Program-made: the position numbers and the translations under genes | Shown: in pieces, positions 29,303 through 40,612 of the stretch | How positions within the stretch are numbered: position 1 is the stretch's first letter | Layout of the letters: every line of letters starts with the position of its first letter | Source: Pseudomonas putida | GTDB taxonomy: Bacteria > Pseudomonadota > Gammaproteobacteria > Pseudomonadales > Pseudomonadaceae | NCBI RefSeq assembly: GCF_028682395.1 | Contig: NZ_JANHLC010000010.1 | Coordinates: 163,094 to 227,093, forward strand | Direction: 5' to 3' | DNA length: 64,000 bases | The notes under the pieces: model-generated | What the model was told of the DNA's origin: nothing | Databases searched by the model: none | Seen by the model: only the letters and a program-made list of their open reading frames with translations

Positions 29303-29411
29303 CCAGGATCTCACTCGCCGGAACCGGGAGTCGGTTGCCGGGCAGATAACAGAGTTGTCTGCTCAGCGGCCCTGAAGGTTCATGCGAAAGGCCACAAGGA
29401 TGTAGCCATTA

Positions 29412-29444
29412 CAGGCCCCGATGCTTTGCGTCGGGGCCTGTTCT
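29412..29444. terminator. Bidirectional terminator between convergent genes
   Basis: CAGGCCCCGA and TCGGGGCCTG form a perfect 10-bp stem with a 9-base loop, followed by TTCTATT. It sits between the BON gene and the opposed DUF2845 gene and can serve both. The remaining sequence from 29303 to 29411 shows no gene. Confidence 0.8.
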
Positions 29445-29472
29445 ATTGGGAAGGGGAAAAGGGGCGGCTGGT

Positions 29473-29775
29473 TCAGTTACCGCGCTTGCTATCGATATTG
29501 ACCAGGCGGTTACCTTCAAAGCGCAGGTATTGGTACATGCCATTGGTGGGTCCATAGACCCACTCCTCGACCTGGACTTCCTCGCGCCAGTTGGCGCTGC
29601 GCTTGTAGCCGATGGTATCCCTGAACCGCGGCTCGCCACATTTGCGCAGGACCTCCGAGGCGCGGTCGCCAAAGCTGACCAGTTGGCTGCCGCAACGCAA
29701 GGTATCGGCGGCCTGCGTCGCCAGCGCTGTCAGCCCCAGGCCAAGGCTCAGGATAAGGCGCGGTAGTAGGCTCAT
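29473..29775 (-). CDS. DUF2845 periplasmic protein
   Basis: A 100-residue secreted protein with a signal peptide (about 1-22, ending TQAAD). The mature part TLRCGSQLVSFGDRASEVLRKCGEP, with two cysteines that could form a disulfide, and the tail QYLRFEGNRLVNIDS match the DUF2845 pattern. Function is unknown. Its ATG overlaps the stop of the large DUF748 gene by four bases, so the two are co-translated. Confidence 0.8.
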   Translation of the reverse strand: MSLLPRLILSLGLGLTALATQAADTLRCGSQLVSFGDRASEVLRKCGEPRFRDTIGYKRSANWREEVQVEEWVYGPTNGMYQYLRFEGNRLVNIDSKRGN

Positions 29776-32705
29776 TCGCTGTCCAGGTGCAGGGGGGTGA
29801 TCACCCGGCCGTCGCTTTCGGCCTCGCCAAGGGTCGCGTCGATAAAGTAGACGCGGTCGTCATCCAGTTGGCCCTGGTCGACCAGGAAGTCCTTGATACT
29901 GCTGGCCCGATCCTGCCCGAGTTGGCGCAACAGCGGCGTGCTTTCGCTCCACGACTTGAGCACGCCTTCACGCAGCTTGGCTGTGCGCTCGTCACGACTG
30001 AGCTGCGTCCACTCGGCCGGTGGTTGCTGTTTGAGGCGCGCGCGATAGATGCCCTCGAGCATCGGCGCCTTCTCGTCTTCCGGGACCTGCAGCAAGGACG
30101 CCTGGGCCGGGACCTTGTCGCCACGGCGCTGGAGCATCTTGTAGTAGGTGCTTTGGTACTCACGCTCCAGGCGCTGCTGGGCAATCAGCGGGCCGTCGAC
30201 GGCCTGGGCGCTGGTGCCTTCGATTTCCAGGCGCAGGTTGGGACGTTCCTTCAAAGCAGCGGCCAGCGTCGTCAGCGCTGCTTGGGCGTCCTTGCTCAGC
30301 TCGCTGGAGCCGGGGGCGAAGGACACCGTGCCCAGGTCCTGGGCATCGCCGCCGCTGACCAGGCCGCCGATAAACTTGAAGGGCGCCGTGGCCGCGCGTA
30401 CCACCAGGTTGCGCAGGGTCTGCCAGACAATAGGCATCACGCTGAATTGCGGGTTGTTAAGGTCGCCGGAAATCGGCAGCTCGATGGAAATCTTGCCATC
30501 GCTGTCCTTGAGCAGGGCGATTGCCAGTTTGATCGGCAGGTCCACCGCATCCGGGCTGTCGACCTTCTCACCCAGTTGCAGTTGCTCGACCACCACCTTG
30601 TTCTCGGCCTTGAGCTGGCCCTGGGTGATCAGGTAGTGCAGGTCGAGGTTCAGGCGGCCCTTGCGGATGCGATAACCGGCGAACTTGCCAGAGTAGGGCG
30701 TCAGGGTCGTCAGCTCGACACGCTTGAAGCTGGTGGCGATATCCAGGCTTGCCATGGGGTCGAAGGGGTTGAGCGCACCCTTGATGGTCACCGGCGCATA
30801 GCGGTCGACTTTACCCTTGATATCGACGCTGGCCGGCTTGGCCTGGCGGCTGTCGATGGTGCCGATCTGGCCGTTGAGTTGCTGGATGGCGGTGGCGAAG
30901 TTGGGGGTCAGGCTGAAGTCGGCAAAGTTGGCCGAGCCGTCATTGATGGCAATGCCGCCAATATGAATGGCCAGCGGCTTGTCATTGGCCGGTGCGCTTT
31001 TGGCCGAGCCCTTGCTGTTGCCGGCCGGTTGCGGGATCAACAGGTCATCGACGTTGGTGGTGCGGTCGTCGTTGATCATAAAGCGTGCATAGGGCTGGTA
31101 CAGGTTGACGCGGTCAATCGACAGGCTGTTGCCATGTTGATAGCTCAAGCCTTCGACCACCAGCTTCTGCCATTTGACGAAGTCGCGGGTCTTGAGGGTG
31201 TCCAGCGTGTGCAACTGATCGACCTGGGCCCGGCCGGTCACGCTCAGTGCCAGGGGTTCGGTGCTTTTCAGGTTGACGTCCAGATCGCTGCCGAGCATGC
31301 CGCTGCGCAGTTCCAGGCGGATAAAGGGGCTGATATAGGACTGGGCGACACGCAGGTCGATGTCCCGGGTGGTGACTTTGAGCTGGGCACTGACCGGGGC
31401 GAGATTGACCTCGCCCGTGGCGCTGACCTTGCCCTGTTTACCCACGCCGCTGTCGAGCTTGAGGGTAAAGGGTGACTGATTGAGGCTGTCGAAGTTCTGC
31501 AGATCCAGGTTCAGCGGGCCGACATCCAGGGCGACGGCAGGCTTGGCCGAGCGGTCGGCCAAGTGAACGCGATAGTCGCGCAGTTGTACATCCTTGAGCA
31601 GCACCTGCCAGGGCTTGGCCGGAGCCGCGGGCTCGGCGGGCGGTGTGTCGGCAGTGGCCGGTGGCTCTTCCTTGGCGGCGTCCTTCGCAGCAGGCTTGGC
31701 TGGCTGGCTGGCGAACAGCTTCTGCCAGTCGAGTTGGCCATCGGCCTCAAGGCCGGCCCAGGTTTCCAGCTTCTGGCTGCGGATTTTGCCGACGATAACG
31801 TGCTGTTTGGCCAGGTCGATCGTGGTCTCGCTGACGTCCAGACGTTCCAGCCGCGCCAGCGGGCGACCATCCGGGGCATTGATGGCAAAGGGCGCGATAC
31901 TGGCCGAGGTGTTGCTGAGCAGCATCTCGGTTTCTTTGGCCAGGTTGAGCTTGTAGTCGGTGCTGAAGCTCAGGACGCCCTCTTCGAGGACCAGCGGCAC
32001 CGCATCGCGTACATAGGGCCACCAGGCTTTCATTTTGCCGTCGGTGACCTTCAGTGTGCCTTCGGAGGCGATGGGGACCAGGCTGAGATTGCCGGTCCAG
32101 TCGATGCGCCCACCCTCGGGCCCGGCCGCGACCAGGGTCATGTCGGCGTTGTCCTCGGGCAGGGTGCTGAGGTTTTTCAGCTCCAGGTCCAGGGCGTCGT
32201 AGAGAAATTCGATGGGCTCGCTAGGGCGCAGGTCTTCAAAATGCAGGTAGCCGCCGGCCAGCTTGATGTGGTCGATGCGCAGGGGAAACGGTTGGCTGTC
32301 CGGGTTGGCCGGCGTGGGTTCGCTGGCCGGCAGTTTGAACAGCTGCGCGAGGTTGAGTTTGCCGTCCTTGCCGAACAGGAGTTCGGTGCGCGGCTTGTCC
32401 AGCTGGACATCGGCCAGGTGCAGGGCTCGGGTCCACAGGCTATCGATTTGCAGGTTGGCGTAGAGCCGTTCGAAGGCGATCTGCTCCTTGCCCGGTTCGC
32501 CGATATTCAGCCCCCAGAGGGTCAGCTCCAGGCTGAAGGGGTTGAGCTCCAGGCGCTCGATGCGGGCGGGCACCGTGGCGTAGTTCGCCAGTTGCTGGTT
32601 GGCGATGCGCAGGGCGATGCCCGGCAAAACAAGAAATCCCAGCAAGCTATATAGCGCGAGGACGGTCAGCAAGGCGCCGAGGGCGCGTATCAATCCTTTG
32701 GGCAT
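29772..32705 (-). CDS. DUF748 (AsmA-like) envelope protein
   Basis: A protein of 977 residues with a single N-terminal TM anchor (about 8-30) and a long periplasmic region of repeated beta-rich segments of the AsmA/DUF748 type, such as LEELQLTLWGLNIGEPG-like repeats and DIKGKVDRYAPVTIKGALNPFDPMASLDI. A Pro/Ala-rich linker lies near residue 345. The C-terminal stretch FAPGSSELSKDAQAALTTLAAALKERP resembles an OmpA-type peptidoglycan-binding start. AsmA-like proteins are linked to lipid traffic between membranes; for this member that is inference. Confidence 0.82.
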   Translation of the reverse strand: MPKGLIRALGALLTVLALYSLLGFLVLPGIALRIANQQLANYATVPARIERLELNPFSLELTLWGLNIGEPGKEQIAFERLYANLQIDSLWTRALHLADVQLDKPRTELLFGKDGKLNLAQLFKLPASEPTPANPDSQPFPLRIDHIKLAGGYLHFEDLRPSEPIEFLYDALDLELKNLSTLPEDNADMTLVAAGPEGGRIDWTGNLSLVPIASEGTLKVTDGKMKAWWPYVRDAVPLVLEEGVLSFSTDYKLNLAKETEMLLSNTSASIAPFAINAPDGRPLARLERLDVSETTIDLAKQHVIVGKIRSQKLETWAGLEADGQLDWQKLFASQPAKPAAKDAAKEEPPATADTPPAEPAAPAKPWQVLLKDVQLRDYRVHLADRSAKPAVALDVGPLNLDLQNFDSLNQSPFTLKLDSGVGKQGKVSATGEVNLAPVSAQLKVTTRDIDLRVAQSYISPFIRLELRSGMLGSDLDVNLKSTEPLALSVTGRAQVDQLHTLDTLKTRDFVKWQKLVVEGLSYQHGNSLSIDRVNLYQPYARFMINDDRTTNVDDLLIPQPAGNSKGSAKSAPANDKPLAIHIGGIAINDGSANFADFSLTPNFATAIQQLNGQIGTIDSRQAKPASVDIKGKVDRYAPVTIKGALNPFDPMASLDIATSFKRVELTTLTPYSGKFAGYRIRKGRLNLDLHYLITQGQLKAENKVVVEQLQLGEKVDSPDAVDLPIKLAIALLKDSDGKISIELPISGDLNNPQFSVMPIVWQTLRNLVVRAATAPFKFIGGLVSGGDAQDLGTVSFAPGSSELSKDAQAALTTLAAALKERPNLRLEIEGTSAQAVDGPLIAQQRLEREYQSTYYKMLQRRGDKVPAQASLLQVPEDEKAPMLEGIYRARLKQQPPAEWTQLSRDERTAKLREGVLKSWSESTPLLRQLGQDRASSIKDFLVDQGQLDDDRVYFIDATLGEAESDGRVITPLHLDSE

Positions 32706-32810
32706 GTGAGGCGTCGTCTCTCTCGGTCACAGATGCTCTGGAGTATGGCACGCCTTGGCGGTTGCGAAACACCCTGGCGCTATTCGCCTGACGTGCCTAT
32801 CCAGGTAGGT

Positions 32811-33827
32811 TTATAGCTGAAGAATCAAGGTCTTCAGCGGTGGTTGGCCATCCTGCGACGGAAAGTCGGCGGCAGGCACGAGTACCTGCCAGTCCCGTAC
32901 GGGACGTCCGGCTTTCTCGGCGCAGCGCAGGACCTGCTCACGCCAATCGTCCATGGCGACTTTTGCCAGGTTGTTGCAGCAAATCAGCACGCCGTTGTCC
33001 GCGGTGGCGAGCAGGGCTGGTTTGAGCAGGCTCTGATAGTCGCGCAGCAGGTCGACCGTGCCGAAGGCGCTTTTGGCCCAGGCGGGCGGGTCGAGCAGAA
33101 CCAGATCGTATTGGCGCGGGTCCAGTCGTGGGTAGCTGGGCAGCTTCTGGCCACGGCGCTGGGTAATCGGCAAGCCGGCAAGTTGGCGGATGGCGGGGAA
33201 GTAGTCCGACTGGATAAAGTCCATGGTCGGCAGCGCGGGATTCAGCCTCCCGTTCTCGCGACCCACGGCCAGGTTGCCTTCGGCGAAGTCGACGTTGCAC
33301 ACCTCGCTCGCACCGCCAGCGGCCGCGCTCAGGCCGACGCCGCAGGTATAGGCAAACAGGTTGAGCACGCTTTTCCCGGCGCTGTGTTGCTTGACCCAGC
33401 CGCGAGCGGCACGCAGGTCGAGGAACAGCAGGGGGTCCTGGCCAGGGTGGCGGCCGCGGACGCGGTAGTTCAAGCCCCATTCCCGGCCGACCAGATCGAC
33501 CAGTGCGGCGTCTTCGGCGCGGTAGACCGGATCATCGCGGTCGATGCGCGAGTTGCCACGCGAGCGGTCGTTGTAGACCAGCAGCAGATCCAGGCCCAGA
33601 TGGGCATTGACCTGGCCGTGCAACGCCAGTAGGGCTTCGCGCTCCAGTGTCTGGTGAAAGCTCTGCACCAGCAGTTGCGGGCCATAGCGGTCGATGGTCA
33701 GGCCGCCACAACCTTCCTGGCTACCATGGAACAGCCGATAGCAGTCGGTGTCCTGCTGATGCAGTTCGGCAAGCAGCGCCTGGCGTTGGTCGAGGGCGGC
33801 GCGCAGCGCCTGATTCAAGGAGGACAT
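32811..33827 (-). CDS. Class I SAM-dependent methyltransferase, RlmI/RlmK-like
   Basis: A protein of 338 residues from the ATG at 33827, which AGGAGG-like sequence precedes on the minus strand; the reading frame stays open further upstream but does not look coding there. The SAM-binding motif is NLFAYTCGVGLSAAAGGASEVCNVD, and the catalytic-type motif is LVLLDPPAWAKS. The layout matches the 23S rRNA methyltransferase family RlmI/RlmK, but there is no clear N-terminal PUA domain. The later motif reads LICCNN rather than the TCSC of RlmI. Substrate not assignable from sequence; rRNA is the best guess. Confidence 0.72.
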   Translation of the reverse strand: MSSLNQALRAALDQRQALLAELHQQDTDCYRLFHGSQEGCGGLTIDRYGPQLLVQSFHQTLEREALLALHGQVNAHLGLDLLLVYNDRSRGNSRIDRDDPVYRAEDAALVDLVGREWGLNYRVRGRHPGQDPLLFLDLRAARGWVKQHSAGKSVLNLFAYTCGVGLSAAAGGASEVCNVDFAEGNLAVGRENGRLNPALPTMDFIQSDYFPAIRQLAGLPITQRRGQKLPSYPRLDPRQYDLVLLDPPAWAKSAFGTVDLLRDYQSLLKPALLATADNGVLICCNNLAKVAMDDWREQVLRCAEKAGRPVRDWQVLVPAADFPSQDGQPPLKTLILQL

Positions 33828-33957
33828 GCACGGCGCCTTGGGTGGGATCGGGCGCGAGAGTTTATCAGACCAGGGCGCGCGGACCTGCTCTTGATCGAGG
33901 ACCGTATGCAGGGCCTCGATCGCGAGCCGGTTCACTGCTGTCAGGCAGAGGCGCCGA

Positions 33958-35139
33958 TCAGTCCCGCTGCAGAGCCAGGGCCACGCCCTGGCCACCGCCG
34001 ATGCACAGGGTTGCCAGGCCTTTTTTGGCGTCGCGCTTGAGCATTTCATGCAGCAGGGTCACCAGCACGCGGCAGCCTGAGGCGCCGATGGGGTGGCCGA
34101 TGGCAATGGCACCACCGTTGACGTTGACCTTGCTGGCATCCCACTGCAGCTCCTGGCCAACCGCCAGGGCCTGGGCGGCGAAGGCTTCGTTGGCTTCGAT
34201 CAGGTCCAGGTCGCCCAGGTTCCAGCCGGCCTTGTCCAGGCAACGGCGTGTGGCGCTGACCGGGCCGATGCCCATGATGGCCGGATCAACGCCGGCATTG
34301 GCATAGGCGGCGATTGTTGCCAGTACCGGCAGGCCCAGGGCCTTGGCTTTGGCGGCGCTCATCAGCAGGACCGCCGCCGCGCCGTCGTTCAGGGACGAGG
34401 CATTGCCGGCCGTGACGCTGCCGTCCTTCTTGAAGGCCGGCTTGAGTTTGCTCAGGGATTCGGCGCTGGTCCCGGCGCGCGGCTGCTCGTCGGTGGCGAA
34501 GGCCAGCGGGTCGCCTTTGCGCTGGGGAATCAGGACCGGGGTGATTTCATCGACAAAGCGCCCGGCTTCGATGGCGGCCACGGCTTTTTGCTGGGAAGCG
34601 GCCGCAAAAGCGTCCTGGGCTTCGCGGCTGATGTCGTACTTGGCCACCAGGTTCTCGGCGGTAATGCCCATGTGATAGTCGTTGAAGGCATCCCACAGGC
34701 CATCGCTGATCATGCTGTCGATGACCTGGGCATGGCCCATGCGCAGGCCGGTGCGCACGCCGGGCATGATGTAGTTGGCCAGGCTCATGTTTTCCTGACC
34801 GCCGGCGATGATGATCTCGGCGTCGCCGCATCGAATGGCCTGGGCGCCCAGGTGCAGGGCCTTGAGCCCCGAGCCGCAGACCTTGTTCAGGGTCAGGGCC
34901 GGTACGGCAAACGGCAGGCCGGCCTTGATCGCGGCCTGGCGTGCGGGGTTTTGCCCGGCGCCGGCGGTCAGCACCTGGCCCATGATCACTTCGTCGACCT
35001 GGGCCCCCTCGAGGCCGGTCTGGGCCAGCAGTTGGCGGATCACGGCGGCGCCGAGCTCGACCGCCGGCACAGTGGCCAGCGAACCCTGGAAGCTACCGAC
35101 CGCAGTACGGGTAGCGGCGACAATTACGACATCTTGCAT
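33958..35139 (-). CDS. Acetyl-CoA C-acetyltransferase (thiolase)
   Basis: A 393-residue type II thiolase that condenses two acetyl-CoA or cleaves acetoacetyl-CoA. The active-site residues are C88 in NKVCGSGLKA, H349 in GHPIGASG and C379 in CIGGGQG. The size and biosynthetic-type thiolase signature suggest AtoB/PhaA activity rather than beta-oxidation FadA. It lies on the same strand as acetyl-CoA synthetase with an MpaB-like gene between, which hints at shared acetyl-CoA metabolism. AGGACC precedes the ATG. Confidence 0.92.
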   Translation of the reverse strand: MQDVVIVAATRTAVGSFQGSLATVPAVELGAAVIRQLLAQTGLEGAQVDEVIMGQVLTAGAGQNPARQAAIKAGLPFAVPALTLNKVCGSGLKALHLGAQAIRCGDAEIIIAGGQENMSLANYIMPGVRTGLRMGHAQVIDSMISDGLWDAFNDYHMGITAENLVAKYDISREAQDAFAAASQQKAVAAIEAGRFVDEITPVLIPQRKGDPLAFATDEQPRAGTSAESLSKLKPAFKKDGSVTAGNASSLNDGAAAVLLMSAAKAKALGLPVLATIAAYANAGVDPAIMGIGPVSATRRCLDKAGWNLGDLDLIEANEAFAAQALAVGQELQWDASKVNVNGGAIAIGHPIGASGCRVLVTLLHEMLKRDAKKGLATLCIGGGQGVALALQRD

Positions 35140-35276
35140 GGCGGGTCCTCAAGGTCAGGGGGCGACGGTCAGCGCGAGCACCGACCGCGAATGGGCGCAT
35201 GTTTGCATACAATTCGCCGCGGGCTCCAATCGTGAACCGAGCGGTCGCAATGTGTTCGACGAGTCTGCTCTGCGGC

Positions 35277-36149
35277 TTAGCTCAGCAGGCCCATACGTCG
35301 CCGTGCGCGATGCACCGAGCCATTGCGCACGGCCCAGCGCAACAGCGGCGCACTGCGTTTGACGCTGGCGCGGATCATCTGCCGTTGCAGCGGGCTTTGC
35401 GACAGGCCGAGTTGAGCGCTGGCCCAGTCGGGCAGCAGGTCGATGCCGGCCTGCATCATCAGGGCGCCGAAGGGCTTGGCCAGGCGGCTGGGGGCCGGGG
35501 CGGCCAGGAGCAGGCGCAGGACTTCACGGCTGCGTTCATCACACTGCAGTTGCGGGCGGATGGCTTGCAGGTAGTCGGCCACGGCTTGGCGCGAGCGCGG
35601 GACATCCCGGGCGCCGAGGCGCTCGGCGACCACGGCGATTTCCTCGTAGTAACGGTCCTGGTCGGCAGGCGACAGGCCAGGGTTGCGATAGCGCAGGTGG
35701 GCGGCGAGGAAGTTGCTGACCTCGGCCACATGCACCCAGGTCAGCAACTGCGGGTCGCTGGCGGCATAGGGACGGCCATCCGCGGCGGTGCCGGTCACTT
35801 GCAGGTGAATGGTGCGCACCTTGTCGATCAGCCAGTCGGCATCGCGGGTCGAGCCGAAGGTGGTGCCGGAAATAAACTGCCCGGTGCGACGCAGGCGGCC
35901 GAGCATGTCTTCGCGAAAATTCGAGTGGTCCCATACGCCGGCCAGCGCCAGTGGATGCAGGGCCTGCAACATCAGGGCGCTGATGCCGCCGATCAGCATG
36001 CTGCTGAAATCGCCGTGCACCTGCCAACTGATCGAGTCCGGCCCGAACAGTCCGGGGTCGCCCTTGGGGTTTTCCAGGTCGAGTTGGCCGAGGGACAGGC
36101 CCGTCAGGCTCATGATCTGGGTTTCAATGCGGTGGCGGATAAATTCCAT
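35277..36149 (-). CDS. MpaB-like oxygenase (DUF2236)
   Basis: A 290-residue protein of the oxygenase MpaB/DUF2236 family, which includes latex-clearing and mycophenolic acid pathway heme-type oxygenases. Family features are the N-terminal WQVHGDFSSMLIGGISALMLQALHPLALAGVWDHS region and WVHVAEVSNFLAAHLRY, with conserved histidines that could bind heme. The C-terminus is very basic. No signal peptide is seen. Substrate unknown. It lies 48 bases from the end of acs on the same strand. Confidence 0.8.
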   Translation of the reverse strand: MEFIRHRIETQIMSLTGLSLGQLDLENPKGDPGLFGPDSISWQVHGDFSSMLIGGISALMLQALHPLALAGVWDHSNFREDMLGRLRRTGQFISGTTFGSTRDADWLIDKVRTIHLQVTGTAADGRPYAASDPQLLTWVHVAEVSNFLAAHLRYRNPGLSPADQDRYYEEIAVVAERLGARDVPRSRQAVADYLQAIRPQLQCDERSREVLRLLLAAPAPSRLAKPFGALMMQAGIDLLPDWASAQLGLSQSPLQRQMIRASVKRSAPLLRWAVRNGSVHRARRRMGLLS

Positions 36150-36197
36150 GAGAACTCGGGCAGTAAGGCGGCGAAGCCGAGACTTCGCCGCCAGGGG

Positions 36198-38135
<1,938 letters not shown>

Positions 38136-38256
38136 GGCGGTTCCTTGTTCTTGTTCTGCGACAAGTCCTAAGGGTGCGCCCAGCAGCGTGAGGGTTCAAG
38201 AGGGGGGCGTTAACGCGAGCAGATACAGACGGCCTGTTCCGCTCGCGAGAGGAGGG

Positions 38257-39921
38257 TCAACCGCGGTGACGGCCGCGGAAATAGTTGATCAGGCCCTGGG
38301 TCGACGGGTCGTCGGCCGGCTCTTCGATACTGCCGGTCAGGCGGTTGTAGACGCCTTTGCCCAGCTCTTTGCCCAGTTCCACGCCCCATTGGTCGAAGGC
38401 GTTGATGCCCCAGATCACGCTCTGGACAAACACCTTGTGTTCATACAGCGCGACCAGCGCACCCAGGCGACGCGGGCTGATGCGTTCGACCACCAGGGTA
38501 TTGCTCGGACGGTTGCCCGGGATCACCTTGTGCGGGGCGAGCTTTTGCACCTCGGCTTCGGCCAGGCCTTTTTCGCGCAGTTCGCTCTCGGCTTCGGCGC
38601 GGGTCTTGCCGAGCATCAGGGCCTGGCTCTGCGACAGACAGTTGGCATACAGCCACTGATGATGGTCGGCCACGGGGTTGAAGCTGACGATAGGCACGAT
38701 AAAGTCGGCCGGAATCAGCTGGGTGCCCTGGTGCAGCAACTGGTGGTAGGCGTGCTGGCCGTTGCAGCCGACGCCGCCCCAGATCACCGGACCGGTGTCG
38801 GTAGACACGGGCGAACCGTCCTGGCGCACGCTCTTGCCGTTGGATTCCATGTCCAACTGCTGCAGGTGCTTGGTGATGTTGCGCAGGTAGTGGTCGTACG
38901 GCAGGATCGCGTGGCTTTGCGCGCCCCAGAAATTGCCGTACCAGACGCCCAGCAGGGCCAGGAGCACAGGCATGTTCTGTTCGAACGGCGCGTTTTGGAA
39001 ATGCTGGTCCATGGTGTAGGCACCGGACAGCAGCTCCTTGAAGTTCGACATGCCGATGGCGAGCGCGATAGGCAAGCCGATGGCCGACCACAGCGAGTAG
39101 CGCCCGCCGACCCAGTCCCACATCGGGAAGATGTTTTCTTCGCGGATACCGAAGGCCACCGCTGCCGCGTTGTTGCTCGAGACCGCGATAAAGTGGCGGT
39201 ACAGCTCGGCTTCCGAGCCACCCTGGGCCAGGTACCAGGCGCGGGCTGCCTGGGCGTTCTTCAGGGTTTCCAGGGTGTTGAAGGACTTCGACGAGACGAT
39301 AAACAGGGTGGTCTCGGCGCGAATTTTCGCCGACAGTTCGTGGAATTCACTGCCGTCGATATTGGCCAGGTAGTGGCAACGCACCCCTTTCTGGGCGTAG
39401 GACAGCAGGGCTTCGGACACCAGTTCCGGGCCGAGGAAGGAGCCGCCGATGCCGATGTTCACCACATCGGTGATCGGCTTCTCGGTGTAGCCGCGCCATA
39501 GACCGTCGTGGATACGTCCCACCAGCTCGGTGATCTGGTTGAGCACCTTGTGGACATCCGGCATGACGTTGACGCCATTGACCGACAGCTTGTCGCCCAC
39601 CGGGCGGCGCAAGGCCGTATGCAAGGCCGGGCGGCCTTCGGAAGCGTTGACCAGTTCGCCGGCGAACAGCGCCTTGATGGCGGCCTGTAGGTCGACTTCG
39701 TTGGCCAGCCCGACCAGCAGGTTGCGGGTTTCGCTGGTGATCAGGTTTTTCGAGTAATCGAGAAACAACCCGCAGCTGCTCAGGGTGAACTGATTGAAGC
39801 GTTGCGGATCGGCATTGAAGGCCTCGCGCATGCTGAAGTGCTGCATGTTTTCGCGGTGTTGATTCAGCGCTTGCCAGGCGGGCAGAGCGGTAACGTCATG
39901 AGGAGTGCGGTAGTACGCCAT
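38257..39921 (-). CDS. pgi: Glucose-6-phosphate isomerase
   Basis: Interconverts glucose-6-phosphate and fructose-6-phosphate. The protein has 554 residues. The family signatures are VGGRYSLWSAIGLP (about 272-285) and the C-terminal FDQWGVELGKELGKGVYNRL with the catalytic lysine; GIGGSFLGPELV binds phosphate. In pseudomonads lacking phosphofructokinase it works mainly in the gluconeogenic direction. The 203 bases upstream, to panD, contain no gene or clear element. Confidence 0.98.
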   Translation of the reverse strand: MAYYRTPHDVTALPAWQALNQHRENMQHFSMREAFNADPQRFNQFTLSSCGLFLDYSKNLITSETRNLLVGLANEVDLQAAIKALFAGELVNASEGRPALHTALRRPVGDKLSVNGVNVMPDVHKVLNQITELVGRIHDGLWRGYTEKPITDVVNIGIGGSFLGPELVSEALLSYAQKGVRCHYLANIDGSEFHELSAKIRAETTLFIVSSKSFNTLETLKNAQAARAWYLAQGGSEAELYRHFIAVSSNNAAAVAFGIREENIFPMWDWVGGRYSLWSAIGLPIALAIGMSNFKELLSGAYTMDQHFQNAPFEQNMPVLLALLGVWYGNFWGAQSHAILPYDHYLRNITKHLQQLDMESNGKSVRQDGSPVSTDTGPVIWGGVGCNGQHAYHQLLHQGTQLIPADFIVPIVSFNPVADHHQWLYANCLSQSQALMLGKTRAEAESELREKGLAEAEVQKLAPHKVIPGNRPSNTLVVERISPRRLGALVALYEHKVFVQSVIWGINAFDQWGVELGKELGKGVYNRLTGSIEEPADDPSTQGLINYFRGRHRG

Positions 39922-40124
39922 CGCTGCGGGTTTCCTTTAACTTGAACTGCCTTTTGGACACGAGATCTTGCGAAACGTCCTGCGCTGAAGCTCGGCTCTA
40001 ACCGGAACGTCCACGGGGCTTATCAGGGCTGTGTGGGCGCGACTACAGTAAACCTAGCGCACGTTTGTGTCTGCGCTTTGTCTGACCGCCAATCTTCGGT
40101 TTCATTGCCGCCGGTACGTCTGGC

Positions 40125-40505
40125 TCAGGCCACCTGGACCGGGATCGAATGGCTGGTATGGCTCAGTTCGTTGCCCGGTGCCATATAGAGCATGCGTGGC
40201 TTGAAATTCAGCAACTCGGCTTCGCTGTAATGAGCGTAGGCGCAGATGATCACCCGGTCGCCCACGGTGGCCTTGTGTGCGGCGGCGCCGTTGACCGAGA
40301 TCATGCGCGAGCCTTCTTCGCCACGAATGGCGTAGGTGGTGAAACGCTCGCCATTGTCGACGTTGTAGATCTGGATCTGTTCGTACTCGTGAATCCCGGC
40401 CAGGTCCAGCCACTCGCCATCAATGGCGCAGGAGCCCTCGTAGTCGAGCACCGCGTGGGTCACTTGCGCCCGGTGCAATTTGGCTTTAAGCATGATGGCG
40501 TGCAT
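40125..40505 (-). CDS. panD: Aspartate 1-decarboxylase proenzyme
   Basis: Pyruvoyl enzyme that makes beta-alanine for pantothenate. The protein has 126 residues from the ATG at 40505, the usual Pseudomonas length; a frame running further upstream is not family-like. Self-cleavage occurs between G24 and S25 in DYEGSCAID, giving the pyruvoyl group. R54-type and Y58-type catalytic residues lie in the TTYAIRGEEGSR region. It is last in the folK-panB-panC-panD group, 107 bases after panC. Confidence 0.97.
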   Translation of the reverse strand: MHAIMLKAKLHRAQVTHAVLDYEGSCAIDGEWLDLAGIHEYEQIQIYNVDNGERFTTYAIRGEEGSRMISVNGAAAHKATVGDRVIICAYAHYSEAELLNFKPRMLYMAPGNELSHTSHSIPVQVA

Positions 40506-40612
40506 GGGGTGCTTCCTCGGTCGAATCCTCGAACGGAAGGCCGCAGGCACACTGCCAGCCCTCCAGGGCGGCGGCAGTTTGCCCGAAGCCAGAGGCCCGG
40601 GCAATCGGGCTG

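Noticed and set aside
29787..31475. Plus-strand ORF opposite the DUF748 gene
   Set aside because: Composition is that of a shadow frame; the opposite frame has a TM anchor and family repeats.
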